DNA of 64,000 nucleotides from Pseudomonas sp. IB20 (GTDB lineage Bacteria; Pseudomonadota; Gammaproteobacteria; Pseudomonadales; Pseudomonadaceae): NCBI RefSeq assembly GCF_009707325.1, contig NZ_CP046103.1, positions 2,837,610 to 2,901,609 of the forward strand, read 5' to 3'. Shown piece by piece: positions 1 to 10,056 of this stretch (position 1 is its first letter; each line of letters starts with the position of its first letter). The notes under the pieces were generated by a model. It saw only the letters and a program-made list of their open reading frames with translations, ran no database searches and was not told where the DNA came from. The position numbers and the translations under genes were made by a program.

Positions 1-59
1 TCAACTCAGTCAATGTGGGAGCTAGAGGCAGCCGCAACTCGGTCAAGTGTGGAGCGACT

Positions 60-460
60 CGCTCCCACAGTTGGATCTCGGTACATCAGACAGAGAGTGT
101 GCTGCTGTGCTTTTGCCCTGCTTTTGCTTCAACCACTCAGGTCGGCTACTAGGCCGCCGTGCTCTTGCTTTTGATCTTGATCTTGATCTGAGGCGCCCCG
201 TTAAACCACGCTGGCCGAACGCAGGCTTGAATCGTGGGTAACCCGGCAGGACGCCGGGTTAGCCGCGCTGGGCCAAGGATGGCCCATCGCGGCGGCCCAC
301 GGATTCAAGCCTGCGTGCGGGCAGCCGAGCCTAAGCGAGGCACCGAGTGGTGGGGCAAAGCGTTTTTTGGTTACTTTTTTAGGCGTTTGTAAAAAAGTGA
401 CTCGCTGTAAGAGCGAAACCCTAGGTGGCCGTTACCGCAGCAAGGATAGAAGCCATCCAG
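60..460. repeat. Long folded intergenic repeat, copy A
   Basis: This stretch matches about 14320-14698 over most of its length and has no convincing gene. Its core folds as a closed three-arm structure. An outer stem joins 217-238 with 296-316. Inside it lie a hairpin built on TAACCCGGC/GCCGGGTTA and a second built on GCCGCGCTGGGCC/GGCCCATCGCGGC, both with 5-nt loops. It ends with the shared words CCCTAGGTGGCCGTTACC. Copy A has an extra GATCTT-type repeat near 170-190 relative to copy B. A REP-like GTGGAGCGACTCGCTCCCAC palindrome lies just before it. It looks like a mobile or amplified non-coding repeat of Pseudomonas; no transposase is present. Confidence 0.7.
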
Positions 461-575
461 CCCTGCCTGGGGCCAGCCGGCGCGGCTACACGCTAACCTG
501 TGGAGATCAAAATGGGGGAGCTGGCTTGCCTGCTCCCCCCGTTGACCCCGTTGTTTGATAAATCGTGTTCCAACA

Positions 576-609
576 AAAAGCCCCCGCATCTCACGATACG
601 GGGGCTTTT
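576..609 (-). terminator. Rho-independent terminator of gdhB
   Basis: An 11-bp perfect stem (AAAAGCCCCCG, 576-586, with CGGGGGCTTTT, 599-609) encloses a 12-nt loop. Read on the minus strand it is followed by a U-run, and it lies 15 nt past the gdhB stop codon. It could work in both directions. Confidence 0.85.
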
Positions 610-623
610 GTTTTACTGCCTGA

Positions 624-3600
624 TCAAGCCGGTTGCAGCACCGACTGACCACTCAGCGCCAGGTCCAGCAACTCACGGTTGGCGACCGCGTACATGGCGT
701 AGTCCGTGCCGACGGCGGCACGGATTTCCACCATCATTGCGCGCCAGCGATCGGCCATGTCCTGGTGCTGCTCAAGCCACAGGGCCACGCGGGCTTCCAT
801 GTCTTGTGGCGCGTCGGCCATTTGCAGTACCGAGATGGTGATCGCCCGTTGCTGCCAGTCCACGTCGTCGCGGAAGGCTTCGCGGGCCGCGGCTTGCCAG
901 TTGTTGGCCACCGGCAGATCGCTGATCTGCTGCAGGTACCACGGCAAGTCCAGGGCGCTGCCGACGGCGAAGTAGGCCTTGGCCACTTCGGCGGCGTCAT
1001 GCCCGGTCACGTCAGCGGCTTCGATGATCGGCAGCAAGGTGTACAGGTGAGTCGTGCCTGCAACCATGCGCGCCAACAACTCCGGTACACCCGCTTCGGT
1101 GTAAGCCAGGTAGCGGGTCTGCCAACCTTCACGGGTCGGGCCTTCCAGCAGTTCGTCGAGCTTGAGGCCCAACGCCGCCAGGTGCGGACCGAAGTGTGCG
1201 GTGTCGCGGCCAGCGTCCTGCTCGTTGCGACGGCTGCGCAGGAACCAGCGCGTGGCACGGCGGCCCAGGCGCATCAGCTCGTCCATCAGCTCCAGTTGCA
1301 CGTCGGCGCAGACCTGGTGGTCCAGGGCTTCGATCTGACGGAACCAGTGCGGGAGATGGAAGATGTCACGCACGATCACATAAGCGCCGGCCACGTTCGC
1401 CGGGCTCATGCCGGTCGACTCTTTGAGCCGTTGAACGAAGGTGATGCCCATGTGGTTGACCAGGTCGTTGGCGATCTGGGTGCTGACGATCTCACGCTTC
1501 AAGCGGTGACGGCGCATCGCTTCGCCGAACTTGGCAACCAGGCTCGGTGGGAACGCGGTCTCCATGTCACGGGTCAGGTAGTCATCATCCGGCACCAGCG
1601 ACTTGAGCAGCGCTTCCTTGAGGTCGATCTTGCTGTACGAGATCAACACCGACAGCTCCGGACGCGTCAGGCCCTTGCCGGTGGAAGCGCGCTCGGTGAG
1701 CTGCTCCTCAGTCGGCAGGTACTCGATGGCACGGTCCAGCTTGCCACGGCCTTCCAGGTCGCTCATCAGGCGCTTGTACTCAGCGGCACGCTCGTAAGCT
1801 TTGCGGGCGGCCAGGGACAGGGCCTGGGTCTGCTTGTAGTTGTTGCCCAACACCAGGCTGCCGACTTCGTCGGTCATGCTCGCCAGCAGCTGGTTGCGCT
1901 GCTTGTCGGTCATGTCACCGGCCTGCACCACTTCGTTGAGCAGGATCTTGATGTTCACTTCGTGGTCGGAGCAGTCCACACCACCGGCGTTGTCGATGAA
2001 GTCGGTGTTGGAACCGCCACCATTGAGGCCGAATTCCACGCGCCCCAGCTGGGTCATGCCGAGGTTACCGCCCTCGCCCACCACCTTGCAGCGCAACTCG
2101 TTGCCGTTGACGCGCAGGGCGTCGTTGGCCTTGTCGCCCACGTCGGCGTGGCTTTCAGTGCTGGCCTTGACGTAAGTACCGATGCCGCCGTTCCACAACA
2201 GGTCCACCGGCGCCTTGAGCAAGGCGTTCAGCAGTTCGGTCGGGGTCAACTTGTCGGCCCGGATGTCGAAGCGTTCTTTCATCTGTGGCGAAATGGCAAT
2301 GCTCTTCGCGCTGCGCGAGAAGATACCGCCGCCTTCGGACATGATGCTGGTGTCGTAGTCGGTCCAGGCCGAGCGCGGCAACTCGAACATGCGCTGACGC
2401 TCAACGAAGCTGGTCGCCGGGTTCGGGTTCGGGTCGATGAAGATGTGCAGGTGGTTGAAGGCCGCGACCAGTTGCAGCTTGTCGGACATGAGCAAGCCGT
2501 TACCGAACACGTCACCGGCCATATCGCCGACGCCCACCACAGTGATGCTGTCTTCCTGCACGTTGATGCCGCGCTCACGGAAGTGACGCTGCACACCGAC
2601 CCACGCGCCCTTGGCGGTGATGCCCATTTTCTTGTGGTCGTAACCGGCGGAACCACCGGATGCGAACGCATCGCCCAGCCAGAAGCCGTAATCAATGGCG
2701 ATGCCGTTGGCGATGTCGGAGAAGGTCGCAGTGCCCTTGTCCGCTGCCACTACCAGGTACGGGTCATCGTCGTCATGACGCACGACGTTGGCCGGAGGCA
2801 CCAGGGCGCCGTCTTTGAGGTTGTCGGTGATGTCCAACAGGCCGGAAATGAAGATGCGGTAGCAGGCGATGCCCTCGGCCGCGATCTCGTCCCGGCTGCC
2901 GCCCAATGGCAGGCGACGCGGCAGGAAGCCGCCTTTGGCGCCCACCGGCACGATCACCGAGTTCTTCACTTGTTGGGCTTTTACCAAGCCAAGCACTTCA
3001 GTACGGAAGTCTTCTTCACGGTCGGACCAACGCAGGCCGCCACGCGCGACGTTGCCAAAGCGCAGGTGCACGCCTTCAACACGCGGCGAGTAGACGAAAA
3101 TTTCAAACTTCGGCACCGGCTTAGGCAGCTCAGGAATCGCGCGCGGGTCGAACTTGAAGCTGAAGTACGACTTGTTCTGGCCGTTGGCGTCGGTCTGGTA
3201 GAAGTTGGTGCGCAGGGTGGCCTTGATCAGGTCCAGGTAGCGACGCAGGATGCGGTCTTCGTTAAGCACCTGAACATCGTCAAGGGCCGTGAGAATCGCT
3301 TGTTCCAGGCGTTGCTGCTTGTCTTCCAGGTCATCGGCGGTGAGCTTGCGCGCCAGGTAGAAGCGCGTCTTGAACAACCGGGTCAGCTCGCGAGCGATGT
3401 CGGTGTGGTTGTTCAGGGTGCTGGCGATGTAACCGAGGTCGAAGCCCAGGCGGATCTGCTTCAAGTAACGCGCGTAGGCGCGCAGCAGCGCCACGTCACG
3501 CCATGGCAGGCCGGCAGTCAGTACCAAACGGTTGAACGCATCGTTTTCGGCATCGCCGTGGACGATGTGTACGAACGCGTCTTGCAGAGTGTCGTTGAGC

Positions 3601-5492
3601 TGTTGGATGTCCAGGTTCACGCCTTCGGCGGCGATGAACGCGAAATCATGAATCCAGAATTCACGGCCATTGGCACGGCGCAGGCGGTACGGGAATTCAC
3701 CCAGCACACGCAGGCCGAGGTTTTCCAGGATCGGCAACACGTCGGACAGTGCCAGCGGCGTGTCAGCGTGGTAGAGCTTGCAATGCAGCTCGCGCTGGCC
3801 GGAGACCTGGCCCAGCGGCTGATAGAAACTCATCACCAGCGGGTTGGCTTCGGTCAGGCTGTTGAGGTGCTGCATGTCGACCACAGCCGAATGCGCCGCA
3901 AAACGCTCGCGGTAACCGGCCGGGAAGCCTTTCGGGAAGTCTGCCAGCACATTGGTGCCTTGGGCTTCGCCGAAGCTTTCGACGACGAGACTGGAGTAGT
4001 CGTCCTGCCAGCTGCGGCAGGCCTGCACCACTTCTTTTTCCAGTTGCAGCGTGTCGATGTCCAGGCGGTTCTTCGGGTCAACCCGCAGAATCAGCTGTAC
4101 ACGGGCCAACACGGATTCGGAGAAGAAGGTCCAGAACTCGCAATCCGAGGCTTTCAGGCGATCCATCAGCACTTGCTGGATCTTCTGGCGCACTTCGGTG
4201 GAATAGATGTCGCGCGGCACGTAGGCCAGGCAGTAACAGAAACGACCGTACGGGTCTTTGCGCAGGAACACGCGGATCTTGTTGCGCTCCTGGATCTGCA
4301 CGATCGACATCACAGTGCTGAACAGCTCGTCGACCGGGGTCTGGAACAGGTCATCACGGGGCAGCACTTCAACCACCTGAGCAAGCTCTTTGCCCAGGTG
4401 AGCCTTGGCCTGGAAGCCCGAACGGCGTTCGATTTCCGCAACCTTGCGACGGATATAAGGGATCACCCGCACGCTTTCGCCGTACACCGAGGAGGTGTAG
4501 AGGCCCATGAAGCGGTGTTCCTTGATGACCTTGCCGTCGGCGCTGATCTCACGGATCGACACATAGTCCGGATAAGCCGGGCGGTGCACGCGGCTTGGGT
4601 GCGCGGCCTTGGCGAACGACAGCACAGTCGGTTCACGCAGGTAGGCCACGGCGTAGTCTTCGATGCGCAGGTCTTCGGCGGTAAGGCCGGCACGCAGCAG
4701 TTTGGTCAGGCCGAGGAAGGAGCTGGCGTCATATTCGATATGGCCGCCGTCCGCCTCGTCACGTACCACGAACTCTTCATAGCCGAGGAAGGTGAAGTGG
4801 TTGCCCACCAGCCACTCCAGGAAGTTCTTGATCTCGGCTTTTTCTTCGCCGTCGATGCTGAACTGGCTGGCGTCGATACCGTCCAGCAACTCCTGGACCT
4901 TGGCCTTCATCGGTTCAAAATCGGACACGGCCACGCGCACTTCGCCCAGCACTTGCTCAAGCTCTTTGCTCAGCACGTTCAGTTCGGCGGCATTGGCGCA
5001 GCGGTCGATTTCCAGGTACATCAGCGATTCTTGCTGGACGCCTTCGCCCTGGGTGCCTTTAGGCAGGATTTCCAGCAACTCGCCCTTCTTGCCACGGCGC
5101 ACGCTGAGCACGGTGGTTTGCAGGGTGTGGATGCTGTAGCCACGACGGTTCAGCTCGGTACGTACCGAGTCCACCAGGAAGGGCAAGTCATGGTGCAGCA
5201 CTTCGACCGCTGTGTGGGTAGATTGCCAGCCATGACGTTCGTAATCGGGGTTGTAAACGCGCACTTGCGGGGCGCTGTGGTCAAAGCGCTCAAGCAGGCG
5301 CCAGGCAGACAAGGTGCAACCGGCCAGGTCGGAAAGGCGACGTTGGGTCAGTTCGTCCAGGGAAATAATGCCGAAGAATTGTTCAGCGAACAGCGCCACT
5401 TGTGGCAGTGCCTGTTCACTGATGTGCTGCGCCAGTGCCGCTTGCAGTTGATGCTGGAAGTCGGCCTTGCTGGCTGCGGTGAAGAACGCCAT
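624..5492 (-). CDS. gdhB: NAD-specific glutamate dehydrogenase, 180-kDa class
   Basis: This 1622-residue protein belongs to the large NAD-dependent glutamate dehydrogenases, which convert glutamate to 2-oxoglutarate and ammonia for catabolic use of amino acids. It has the long N-terminal regulatory region with ACT-like segments. The catalytic part holds GGLRWSDR, the VPVGAKGGF lysine region and the nucleotide-binding VVGVGDMAGDVFGNG. A C-terminal helical extension follows. Length fits the family. The chosen ATG is preceded by GGAG on the minus strand. The gene is monocistronic, with its own terminator downstream and about 490 bp of non-coding DNA upstream. The opposite strand is open almost throughout, but that is a codon-bias shadow. 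Confidence 0.95.
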   Translation of the reverse strand: MAFFTAASKADFQHQLQAALAQHISEQALPQVALFAEQFFGIISLDELTQRRLSDLAGCTLSAWRLLERFDHSAPQVRVYNPDYERHGWQSTHTAVEVLHHDLPFLVDSVRTELNRRGYSIHTLQTTVLSVRRGKKGELLEILPKGTQGEGVQQESLMYLEIDRCANAAELNVLSKELEQVLGEVRVAVSDFEPMKAKVQELLDGIDASQFSIDGEEKAEIKNFLEWLVGNHFTFLGYEEFVVRDEADGGHIEYDASSFLGLTKLLRAGLTAEDLRIEDYAVAYLREPTVLSFAKAAHPSRVHRPAYPDYVSIREISADGKVIKEHRFMGLYTSSVYGESVRVIPYIRRKVAEIERRSGFQAKAHLGKELAQVVEVLPRDDLFQTPVDELFSTVMSIVQIQERNKIRVFLRKDPYGRFCYCLAYVPRDIYSTEVRQKIQQVLMDRLKASDCEFWTFFSESVLARVQLILRVDPKNRLDIDTLQLEKEVVQACRSWQDDYSSLVVESFGEAQGTNVLADFPKGFPAGYRERFAAHSAVVDMQHLNSLTEANPLVMSFYQPLGQVSGQRELHCKLYHADTPLALSDVLPILENLGLRVLGEFPYRLRRANGREFWIHDFAFIAAEGVNLDIQQLNDTLQDAFVHIVHGDAENDAFNRLVLTAGLPWRDVALLRAYARYLKQIRLGFDLGYIASTLNNHTDIARELTRLFKTRFYLARKLTADDLEDKQQRLEQAILTALDDVQVLNEDRILRRYLDLIKATLRTNFYQTDANGQNKSYFSFKFDPRAIPELPKPVPKFEIFVYSPRVEGVHLRFGNVARGGLRWSDREEDFRTEVLGLVKAQQVKNSVIVPVGAKGGFLPRRLPLGGSRDEIAAEGIACYRIFISGLLDITDNLKDGALVPPANVVRHDDDDPYLVVAADKGTATFSDIANGIAIDYGFWLGDAFASGGSAGYDHKKMGITAKGAWVGVQRHFRERGINVQEDSITVVGVGDMAGDVFGNGLLMSDKLQLVAAFNHLHIFIDPNPNPATSFVERQRMFELPRSAWTDYDTSIMSEGGGIFSRSAKSIAISPQMKERFDIRADKLTPTELLNALLKAPVDLLWNGGIGTYVKASTESHADVGDKANDALRVNGNELRCKVVGEGGNLGMTQLGRVEFGLNGGGSNTDFIDNAGGVDCSDHEVNIKILLNEVVQAGDMTDKQRNQLLASMTDEVGSLVLGNNYKQTQALSLAARKAYERAAEYKRLMSDLEGRGKLDRAIEYLPTEEQLTERASTGKGLTRPELSVLISYSKIDLKEALLKSLVPDDDYLTRDMETAFPPSLVAKFGEAMRRHRLKREIVSTQIANDLVNHMGITFVQRLKESTGMSPANVAGAYVIVRDIFHLPHWFRQIEALDHQVCADVQLELMDELMRLGRRATRWFLRSRRNEQDAGRDTAHFGPHLAALGLKLDELLEGPTREGWQTRYLAYTEAGVPELLARMVAGTTHLYTLLPIIEAADVTGHDAAEVAKAYFAVGSALDLPWYLQQISDLPVANNWQAAAREAFRDDVDWQQRAITISVLQMADAPQDMEARVALWLEQHQDMADRWRAMMVEIRAAVGTDYAMYAVANRELLDLALSGQSVLQPA

Positions 5493-5984
5493 CTGTGGTA
5501 CTCCGCTTGGGCTTGTTATTGATGGAAGCGTCGCGTGTTATCCCCTTGCGGGGAGACCGTCAGCGCTGTTCGTCGGTACGGATAATAAGCACCATAAACG
5601 AATCAGGGTGACAGGTGGGTGAAGCTGGACAAGACAGTCAGGTCACATACAACTTCCATAAGAAGTGCACCTTACCAGGCGACGGTACGACGGGCAGGTC
5701 AGGCTCCCGGCACAGGGCACATCCGTTGCGCAGCTTAACGAGTGTAGGAAGACAGCTGCTTGCGATGCTGCGACATATTCGGTCATCGGTACGCAGGCTT
5801 GAGGTTGCGACTTGGGCAACCTGGATTTTTCCGAAGAAAATCCGGCTATATTCAAGCCTGGGAGTACCGAAAATGACTGGTATTGCCCGTCAGGTCATGC
5901 ACTGGGTCTGACATATGATGCAGCACAAAATTCGCCGCAATGGCACAATTGCCGAGCTGCGCCCTCCCCCTGACAGGATTTCCC
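5493..5984. other. Intergenic region upstream of gdhB
   Basis: This divergent gap of 492 bp should hold the promoters of gdhB (leftward) and of the small gene at 5985 (rightward). I see no REP element, convincing hairpin terminator, RNA gene or well-formed promoter hexamer pair in it. Short open frames here lack ribosome binding sites and family resemblance. Confidence 0.5.
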
Positions 5985-6338
5985 ATGCTGCAACTGAACA
6001 CTGACGCACTGATGGCCACCCCGTGCGACGACGAAGAAGACAACATGGCTATGCTCTGCTGCCACGGTAAAAACGGCGAGATGTTCATGCTCACCCGTTA
6101 CCCGGATGAAGATGAGGTTGAACTGACCTGGGACTACGAGCCGTCGACCCTCGATGGGCTGAAGGTCACCCTGAGTGACACGACGCTGCTGGTTGAACTG
6201 GCCGCCGGGGACGCCGACGCGTTGGGTGGCAAGGATCAGCTGCAGATCACCCACGCCACTGCCGCGTCGGATTTGGCTGAAGTTGAAGAGACCTTGCAGA
6301 ACATTCTCAAGGGCACCGGCACCTTTACCCGAATCTAA
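5985..6338 (+). CDS. Conserved small acidic protein, function unknown
   Basis: This 117-residue protein is rich in Asp and Glu (for example CDDEEDN near residue 15) and has no signal peptide or membrane segment. I do not recognise a named domain with confidence. The start at 5985 is preferred over the ATG at 5940 because an AGGA stands ten bases upstream and the extra N-terminus looks non-coding. It stands alone, divergent from gdhB and separated from the MoxR operon by REP palindromes. A role cannot be assigned. Confidence 0.75.
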   Translation: MLQLNTDALMATPCDDEEDNMAMLCCHGKNGEMFMLTRYPDEDEVELTWDYEPSTLDGLKVTLSDTTLLVELAAGDADALGGKDQLQITHATAASDLAEVEETLQNILKGTGTFTRI

Positions 6339-6352
6339 ACTGCCGCACAGAT

Positions 6353-6415
6353 CAAATGTGGGAGCCAGCTCCCACATGGGCAAGGCCCAGCAATGGGAGC
6401 CAGCTCCCACATGGG
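6353..6415. repeat. Tandem REP palindromes
   Basis: Two nearly identical palindromes (GGGAGCCAGCTCCC cores at 6356-6377 and 6393-6412) are separated by a short GGGCAAGG-type spacer. They follow the stop of the small gene and precede the MoxR operon, so they may act as mRNA 3'-end or attenuation structures. Confidence 0.75.
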
Positions 6416-6586
6416 CAAGGCAAGCCTTCAGCACAATTTGTGCTGCACACACAAAATTCCTACAAGTTTTCCTAAAAATACCCCGCGCGCCGTTAGTCGC
6501 CGCACCCCTCGATGCATTAAAGTAAGCCCCCCAGGCCAGGCGTTTTTTTCTCAATGCCCGGCCAATCTCTCCAGGAACCGTCATCG

Positions 6587-7546
6587 ATGGAACATCGTGA
6601 AGCGCTGCTTGCGCTGCGAACCTTTCTTTCTACGCAGATTCTCGGCCAGGAAAAACTCATCGATCGCCTGCTGATCGCGCTGCTCGCCGACGGCCACATG
6701 CTGGTAGAAGGTGCGCCGGGCCTGGCCAAGACCAAAGCCATCAAAGAGTTGGCCGAAGGCATCGAAGCGCAGTTCCATCGTATCCAGTTCACCCCCGACC
6801 TGTTGCCCGCCGACATCACCGGCACCGAGATCTATCGCCCAGAAACCGGCAGCTTCGTGTTCCAGCAAGGGCCGATCTTCCACAACTTGGTGCTCGCGGA
6901 CGAAATCAACCGTGCGCCGGCCAAGGTGCAGTCGGCGTTGCTCGAAGCCATGGCCGAGCGCCAGGTCAGCGTGGGGCGCAGCACGTACGAGTTGTCGCCG
7001 CTGTTTCTGGTGATGGCCACGCAAAACCCCATCGAGCAGGAAGGCACCTACCCACTGCCCGAAGCCCAGCTCGACCGTTTCCTAATGCACGTCAAAATCG
7101 GCTTCCCGGACGCCGCCGTCGAACGGCGCATCCTGCAACAAGCCCGTGGCGAGGCGCTCAACGGCGAAACCAAGCCTGAGCGCCGTGTCAGCCAGCAGGC
7201 AATCTTTGCTGCACGCAAGGAAATCCTCGGCTTGTACATGGCCGACGCCGTAGAGGAATACCTCGTGCAACTGGTCATGGCCACGCGCACCCCGGCCAAG
7301 TTTGATCCGGAAATGGCCGAGTGGATCGCCTACGGCGCCAGCCCACGCGGTTCCATCGCCCTCGACCGCTGCGCCCGCGCCCACGCCTGGCTGGCCGGTC
7401 GCGACTTTGTGAGCCCGGAAGATATCCAGGCGGTGCTGTTCGACGTGCTGCGCCATCGCATCATTCTGTCGTTCGAAGCCGAAGCCGCCGGCATCGACCA
7501 GGACCGCGTGGTGCAACGCATTCTCGACGTCGTTGCCGTCGCTTGA
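6587..7546 (+). CDS. MoxR-family AAA+ ATPase
   Basis: This 319-residue AAA+ ATPase shows Walker A (GAPGLAKT, near residue 45), Walker B (LVLADEINRAP) and sensor 1 (ATQNPIEQEGTYPLPEAQLDRF), all hallmarks of the MoxR group. MoxR proteins act as chaperone-like motors for partners carrying von Willebrand (VWA) domains. The start at 6587 has AGGAA ten bases upstream; the upstream ATG at 6554 lacks a good site. It is the first gene of a compact six-gene operon, and the following DUF58 gene starts 5 bp after its stop, implying co-expression and joint action with the VWA proteins. Confidence 0.92.
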   Translation: MEHREALLALRTFLSTQILGQEKLIDRLLIALLADGHMLVEGAPGLAKTKAIKELAEGIEAQFHRIQFTPDLLPADITGTEIYRPETGSFVFQQGPIFHNLVLADEINRAPAKVQSALLEAMAERQVSVGRSTYELSPLFLVMATQNPIEQEGTYPLPEAQLDRFLMHVKIGFPDAAVERRILQQARGEALNGETKPERRVSQQAIFAARKEILGLYMADAVEEYLVQLVMATRTPAKFDPEMAEWIAYGASPRGSIALDRCARAHAWLAGRDFVSPEDIQAVLFDVLRHRIILSFEAEAAGIDQDRVVQRILDVVAVA

Positions 7547-7551
7547 ACCCC

Positions 7552-8484
7552 ATGAATGCAAGCGATGGGATCCGCGTCACGCTCAGCGAATTGATTGAGA
7601 TGCGCCACCGCGTGCGCGAAGTGCAGCTGTTTTCCACGCCGAGCCAGCGCAGCCCGCTGATCGGCCTGCACCATTCCAAGCTGCGCGGGCGCGGTGTCGA
7701 CTTTGACCAGGTGCGCGTGTACCAGGCTGGGGACGACGTGCGCACCATCGACTGGCGCGTGACGGCGCGCACCCAGGAGCCGCACACCAAGCTGTTCCAC
7801 GAAGAACGCGAGCGGCCGATTTTCATCATGGTTGAACAAAGCTGCCGGCTGTTTTTCGGCTCCGGCCAGATGTTCAAGTCGGTGCTCGCCGCGCAAGCCG
7901 CCAGCCTGATCGGTTGGGCGGCGCTGGGCCACAACGACCGCGTCGGCGGGCTGGTGTTTGGCGACAACGAGCACTATGAAATCAAGCCCCGGCGCAGCAA
8001 GCAAAGCCTGCTGCAACTGCTCAACCGACTGGTGCGCGTCAACCAGAGCCTCAATACCGAGAGCCGCCCCGAAGCCGACGCCTTGGGCATGGCCCTGCGC
8101 CGTGGCCGTGAAGTGCTGCGCCCTGGCAGCCTGGTGATCGTGATTTGCGATGAGCGCGCGCTGACCGAAGGTGCCGAGCAACAGCTGAGCCTGCTGTCGC
8201 GGCATTGCGACCTGCTGCTGTTGCCGATTTCCGACCCGCTGGACCACGCCCTGCCTGCTGCGGGGCTGTTGCGTTTTGCCGAGCGCGGCGCGCAGCTGGA
8301 ACTGGACACACTGAATTTCGACTTGCGCCAAGCCTACAAGGCCCAGGCCGAAGCCCGCATCGCCCGCTGGGAATTACTCGCGCAGAAACTGCGAATCCTG
8401 CTGATGCCGTTAAGCACCCAGAGCGAAATGGTCGAGCAACTGCGCGAATACCTCAACCCGCAACGCCCGGTTAAAAAACAATGA
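7552..8484 (+). CDS. DUF58 domain protein of the MoxR-Bat cluster
   Basis: This protein of 310 residues carries the DUF58 signature RGRGVDFDQVRVYQAGDDVRTIDWRV split across residues 45-70, followed by a VWA-like fold. DUF58 proteins almost always sit directly downstream of MoxR ATPases and are thought to be their partner or substrate. No signal peptide is visible, so it is probably cytoplasmic. The real start is ATG 7552, six bases after the MoxR stop; the longer frame upstream is only the overlapping MoxR region. Its stop overlaps the next gene by four bases. Confidence 0.9.
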   Translation: MNASDGIRVTLSELIEMRHRVREVQLFSTPSQRSPLIGLHHSKLRGRGVDFDQVRVYQAGDDVRTIDWRVTARTQEPHTKLFHEERERPIFIMVEQSCRLFFGSGQMFKSVLAAQAASLIGWAALGHNDRVGGLVFGDNEHYEIKPRRSKQSLLQLLNRLVRVNQSLNTESRPEADALGMALRRGREVLRPGSLVIVICDERALTEGAEQQLSLLSRHCDLLLLPISDPLDHALPAAGLLRFAERGAQLELDTLNFDLRQAYKAQAEARIARWELLAQKLRILLMPLSTQSEMVEQLREYLNPQRPVKKQ

Positions 8485-8975
8485 GCAGCCTCGATCAACT
8501 GCAACCGCTGATCGCCCCACCGGCCATCGGCTTCTGGCCGCCTGCGCCGGGTTGGTGGCTGTTGCTGCTGGTGGTTCCGCTGCTCGGCTGGGGCTTGTGG
8601 TCCTTGCGTCGCTTGCTGCCCACGCGCCGCCCGGTGGCTCGCGCCGAACAACCGCTGGACCCGCTGCGCATCACCGCCCTGGCCGAGCTGGCCTTGATGC
8701 CCAAACCCTACGACGGCGCACCCGCCGGCGCCTGGCTGCAGCAACTCAACGGCCTGCTCAAACGCCTGTGCCGCAACGACTACCCCTACAGCCAGAGCCA
8801 TACCCTCAACGGGCGCAAATGGCTGGCGTTCCTCGACAACCGCTGCCCGGCCGCCGGCCTCACACGCTGGATGGTGCTGGTAGAAGGCGCTTACAAACCC
8901 GAATGCAAACTCGACGACAAAGCCATCGCCGGCCTGACCCAAGCCGTCGACACCTGGATTCGCAAACATGTTTGA
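8481..8975 (+). CDS. DUF4381 domain membrane protein
   Basis: This protein of 164 residues has one strong membrane segment near residues 23-42 (GWWLLLLVVPLLGWGLWSL), followed by a soluble C-terminal region, which fits DUF4381. Members occur between DUF58 and VWA genes in Bat-type clusters, where they probably anchor the machinery to the inner membrane. It overlaps the preceding gene by ATGA and the following VWA gene by 8 bp, so translation is probably coupled. Its biochemical role is unknown. Confidence 0.85.
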   Translation: MSSLDQLQPLIAPPAIGFWPPAPGWWLLLLVVPLLGWGLWSLRRLLPTRRPVARAEQPLDPLRITALAELALMPKPYDGAPAGAWLQQLNGLLKRLCRNDYPYSQSHTLNGRKWLAFLDNRCPAAGLTRWMVLVEGAYKPECKLDDKAIAGLTQAVDTWIRKHV

Positions 8976-10056
8976 GTTCGCCTGGCCGTGGATCTTCGCC
9001 CTGCTGCCATTGCCCTGGTTGATGCGGCTTATCTTGCCGGTGGCCGACAGCGGCGAACCCGCGCTGAAAGTCAGCTACCTCGCCGACCTCGAAGGCCTGG
9101 CCCGCCGCCGTGCGCGGATCAACCTACCGGGCTGGCGCCAACAAGCACCGTTCGTGGTGCTGTGGCTGCTCTTGCTCACCGCTGCGGCCCGCCCGGAATG
9201 GCTCGGCGAACCCCTACCGATTGCCGCCAGCGGCCGCGACTTATTGGTCGCCGTGGACGTCTCCGGCTCCATGGACTTCCCCGACATGCACTGGCAGGAC
9301 GAAGACGTCAGCCGCCTGAGCCTGGTGCAACACTTGCTCGGCGACTTCCTGGAAAGCCGTGAAGGCGACCGCGTCGGCCTGATCCTGTTTGGCAGCCAGG
9401 CCTACCTGCAAGCCCCGCTGACCTTTGACCGACGCACCGTGCGCACCTGGCTGGATGAAGCGCGCATCGGCATCGCCGGCAAGAACACCGCCATCGGCGA
9501 TGCGATTGGCCTGGCCCTTAAACGCCTGCGCCAGCGCCCGGCACAAAGCCGCGTGCTGATTCTGGTCACCGACGGCGCCAACAACGCCGGGCAGATCGAC
9601 CCGCTGACTGCCGCACGCCTGGCCGCTGAAGAAGGGGTAAAAATCTACCCGATCGGCATTGGTGCCGATCCAGAGCAAACCGGTTCGCTGGGCATTCTTG
9701 GCGTCAACCCGAGCCTGGACCTGGACGAGCCCGCGCTGAAAGCCATCGCCGACGCCACCGGCGGCCAGTACTTCCGTGCCCGTGACGGCGACGAATTGCA
9801 GAAGATCAAGGAAACCCTCGACCAGCTTGAGCCCGTCGCCCAACAACCGACCCAAGCCCGCCCGGCCCAGGCGCTGTACAGCGCGCCATTGGCCCTCGCG
9901 CTGGTCCTGAGCATGTTGGTGGTGATCCAGGAACGCTGGCCCAACAACGCGCTGCAGCGCTTCTTTAATAAACTCTCGACCCAGGGCAATTTCCTGCAAC
10001 AGCACCCTGAATGGCGCCAGCGCCTCAAACGCCTGCGTTTGCGGAGGCGTCGATGA
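8968..10056 (+). CDS. batA: VWA domain protein, BatA type
   Basis: This protein of 362 residues has two N-terminal membrane segments (residues about 5-25 and 55-75). A von Willebrand type A domain follows with an intact MIDAS motif DVSGSM (near residue 94) and the threonine/aspartate loops (GKNTAIGDAIG, VTDGANNAGQ). A last hydrophobic segment stands near residue 308 before a basic tail. This is the BatA layout of the Bacteroides aerotolerance/MoxR systems. Metal-dependent binding to a partner in the periplasm is expected. It overlaps both neighbours in the operon. Confidence 0.88.
   Translation: MFEFAWPWIFALLPLPWLMRLILPVADSGEPALKVSYLADLEGLARRRARINLPGWRQQAPFVVLWLLLLTAAARPEWLGEPLPIAASGRDLLVAVDVSGSMDFPDMHWQDEDVSRLSLVQHLLGDFLESREGDRVGLILFGSQAYLQAPLTFDRRTVRTWLDEARIGIAGKNTAIGDAIGLALKRLRQRPAQSRVLILVTDGANNAGQIDPLTAARLAAEEGVKIYPIGIGADPEQTGSLGILGVNPSLDLDEPALKAIADATGGQYFRARDGDELQKIKETLDQLEPVAQQPTQARPAQALYSAPLALALVLSMLVVIQERWPNNALQRFFNKLSTQGNFLQQHPEWRQRLKRLRLRRRR

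Noticed and set aside
633-5522. A 1629-codon open frame antisense to gdhB, and a similar one antisense to pepN (56633-59131)
   Set aside because: High-GC codon bias makes the opposite strand open; there is no ribosome site or family resemblance, while the minus-strand genes are clear enzymes.
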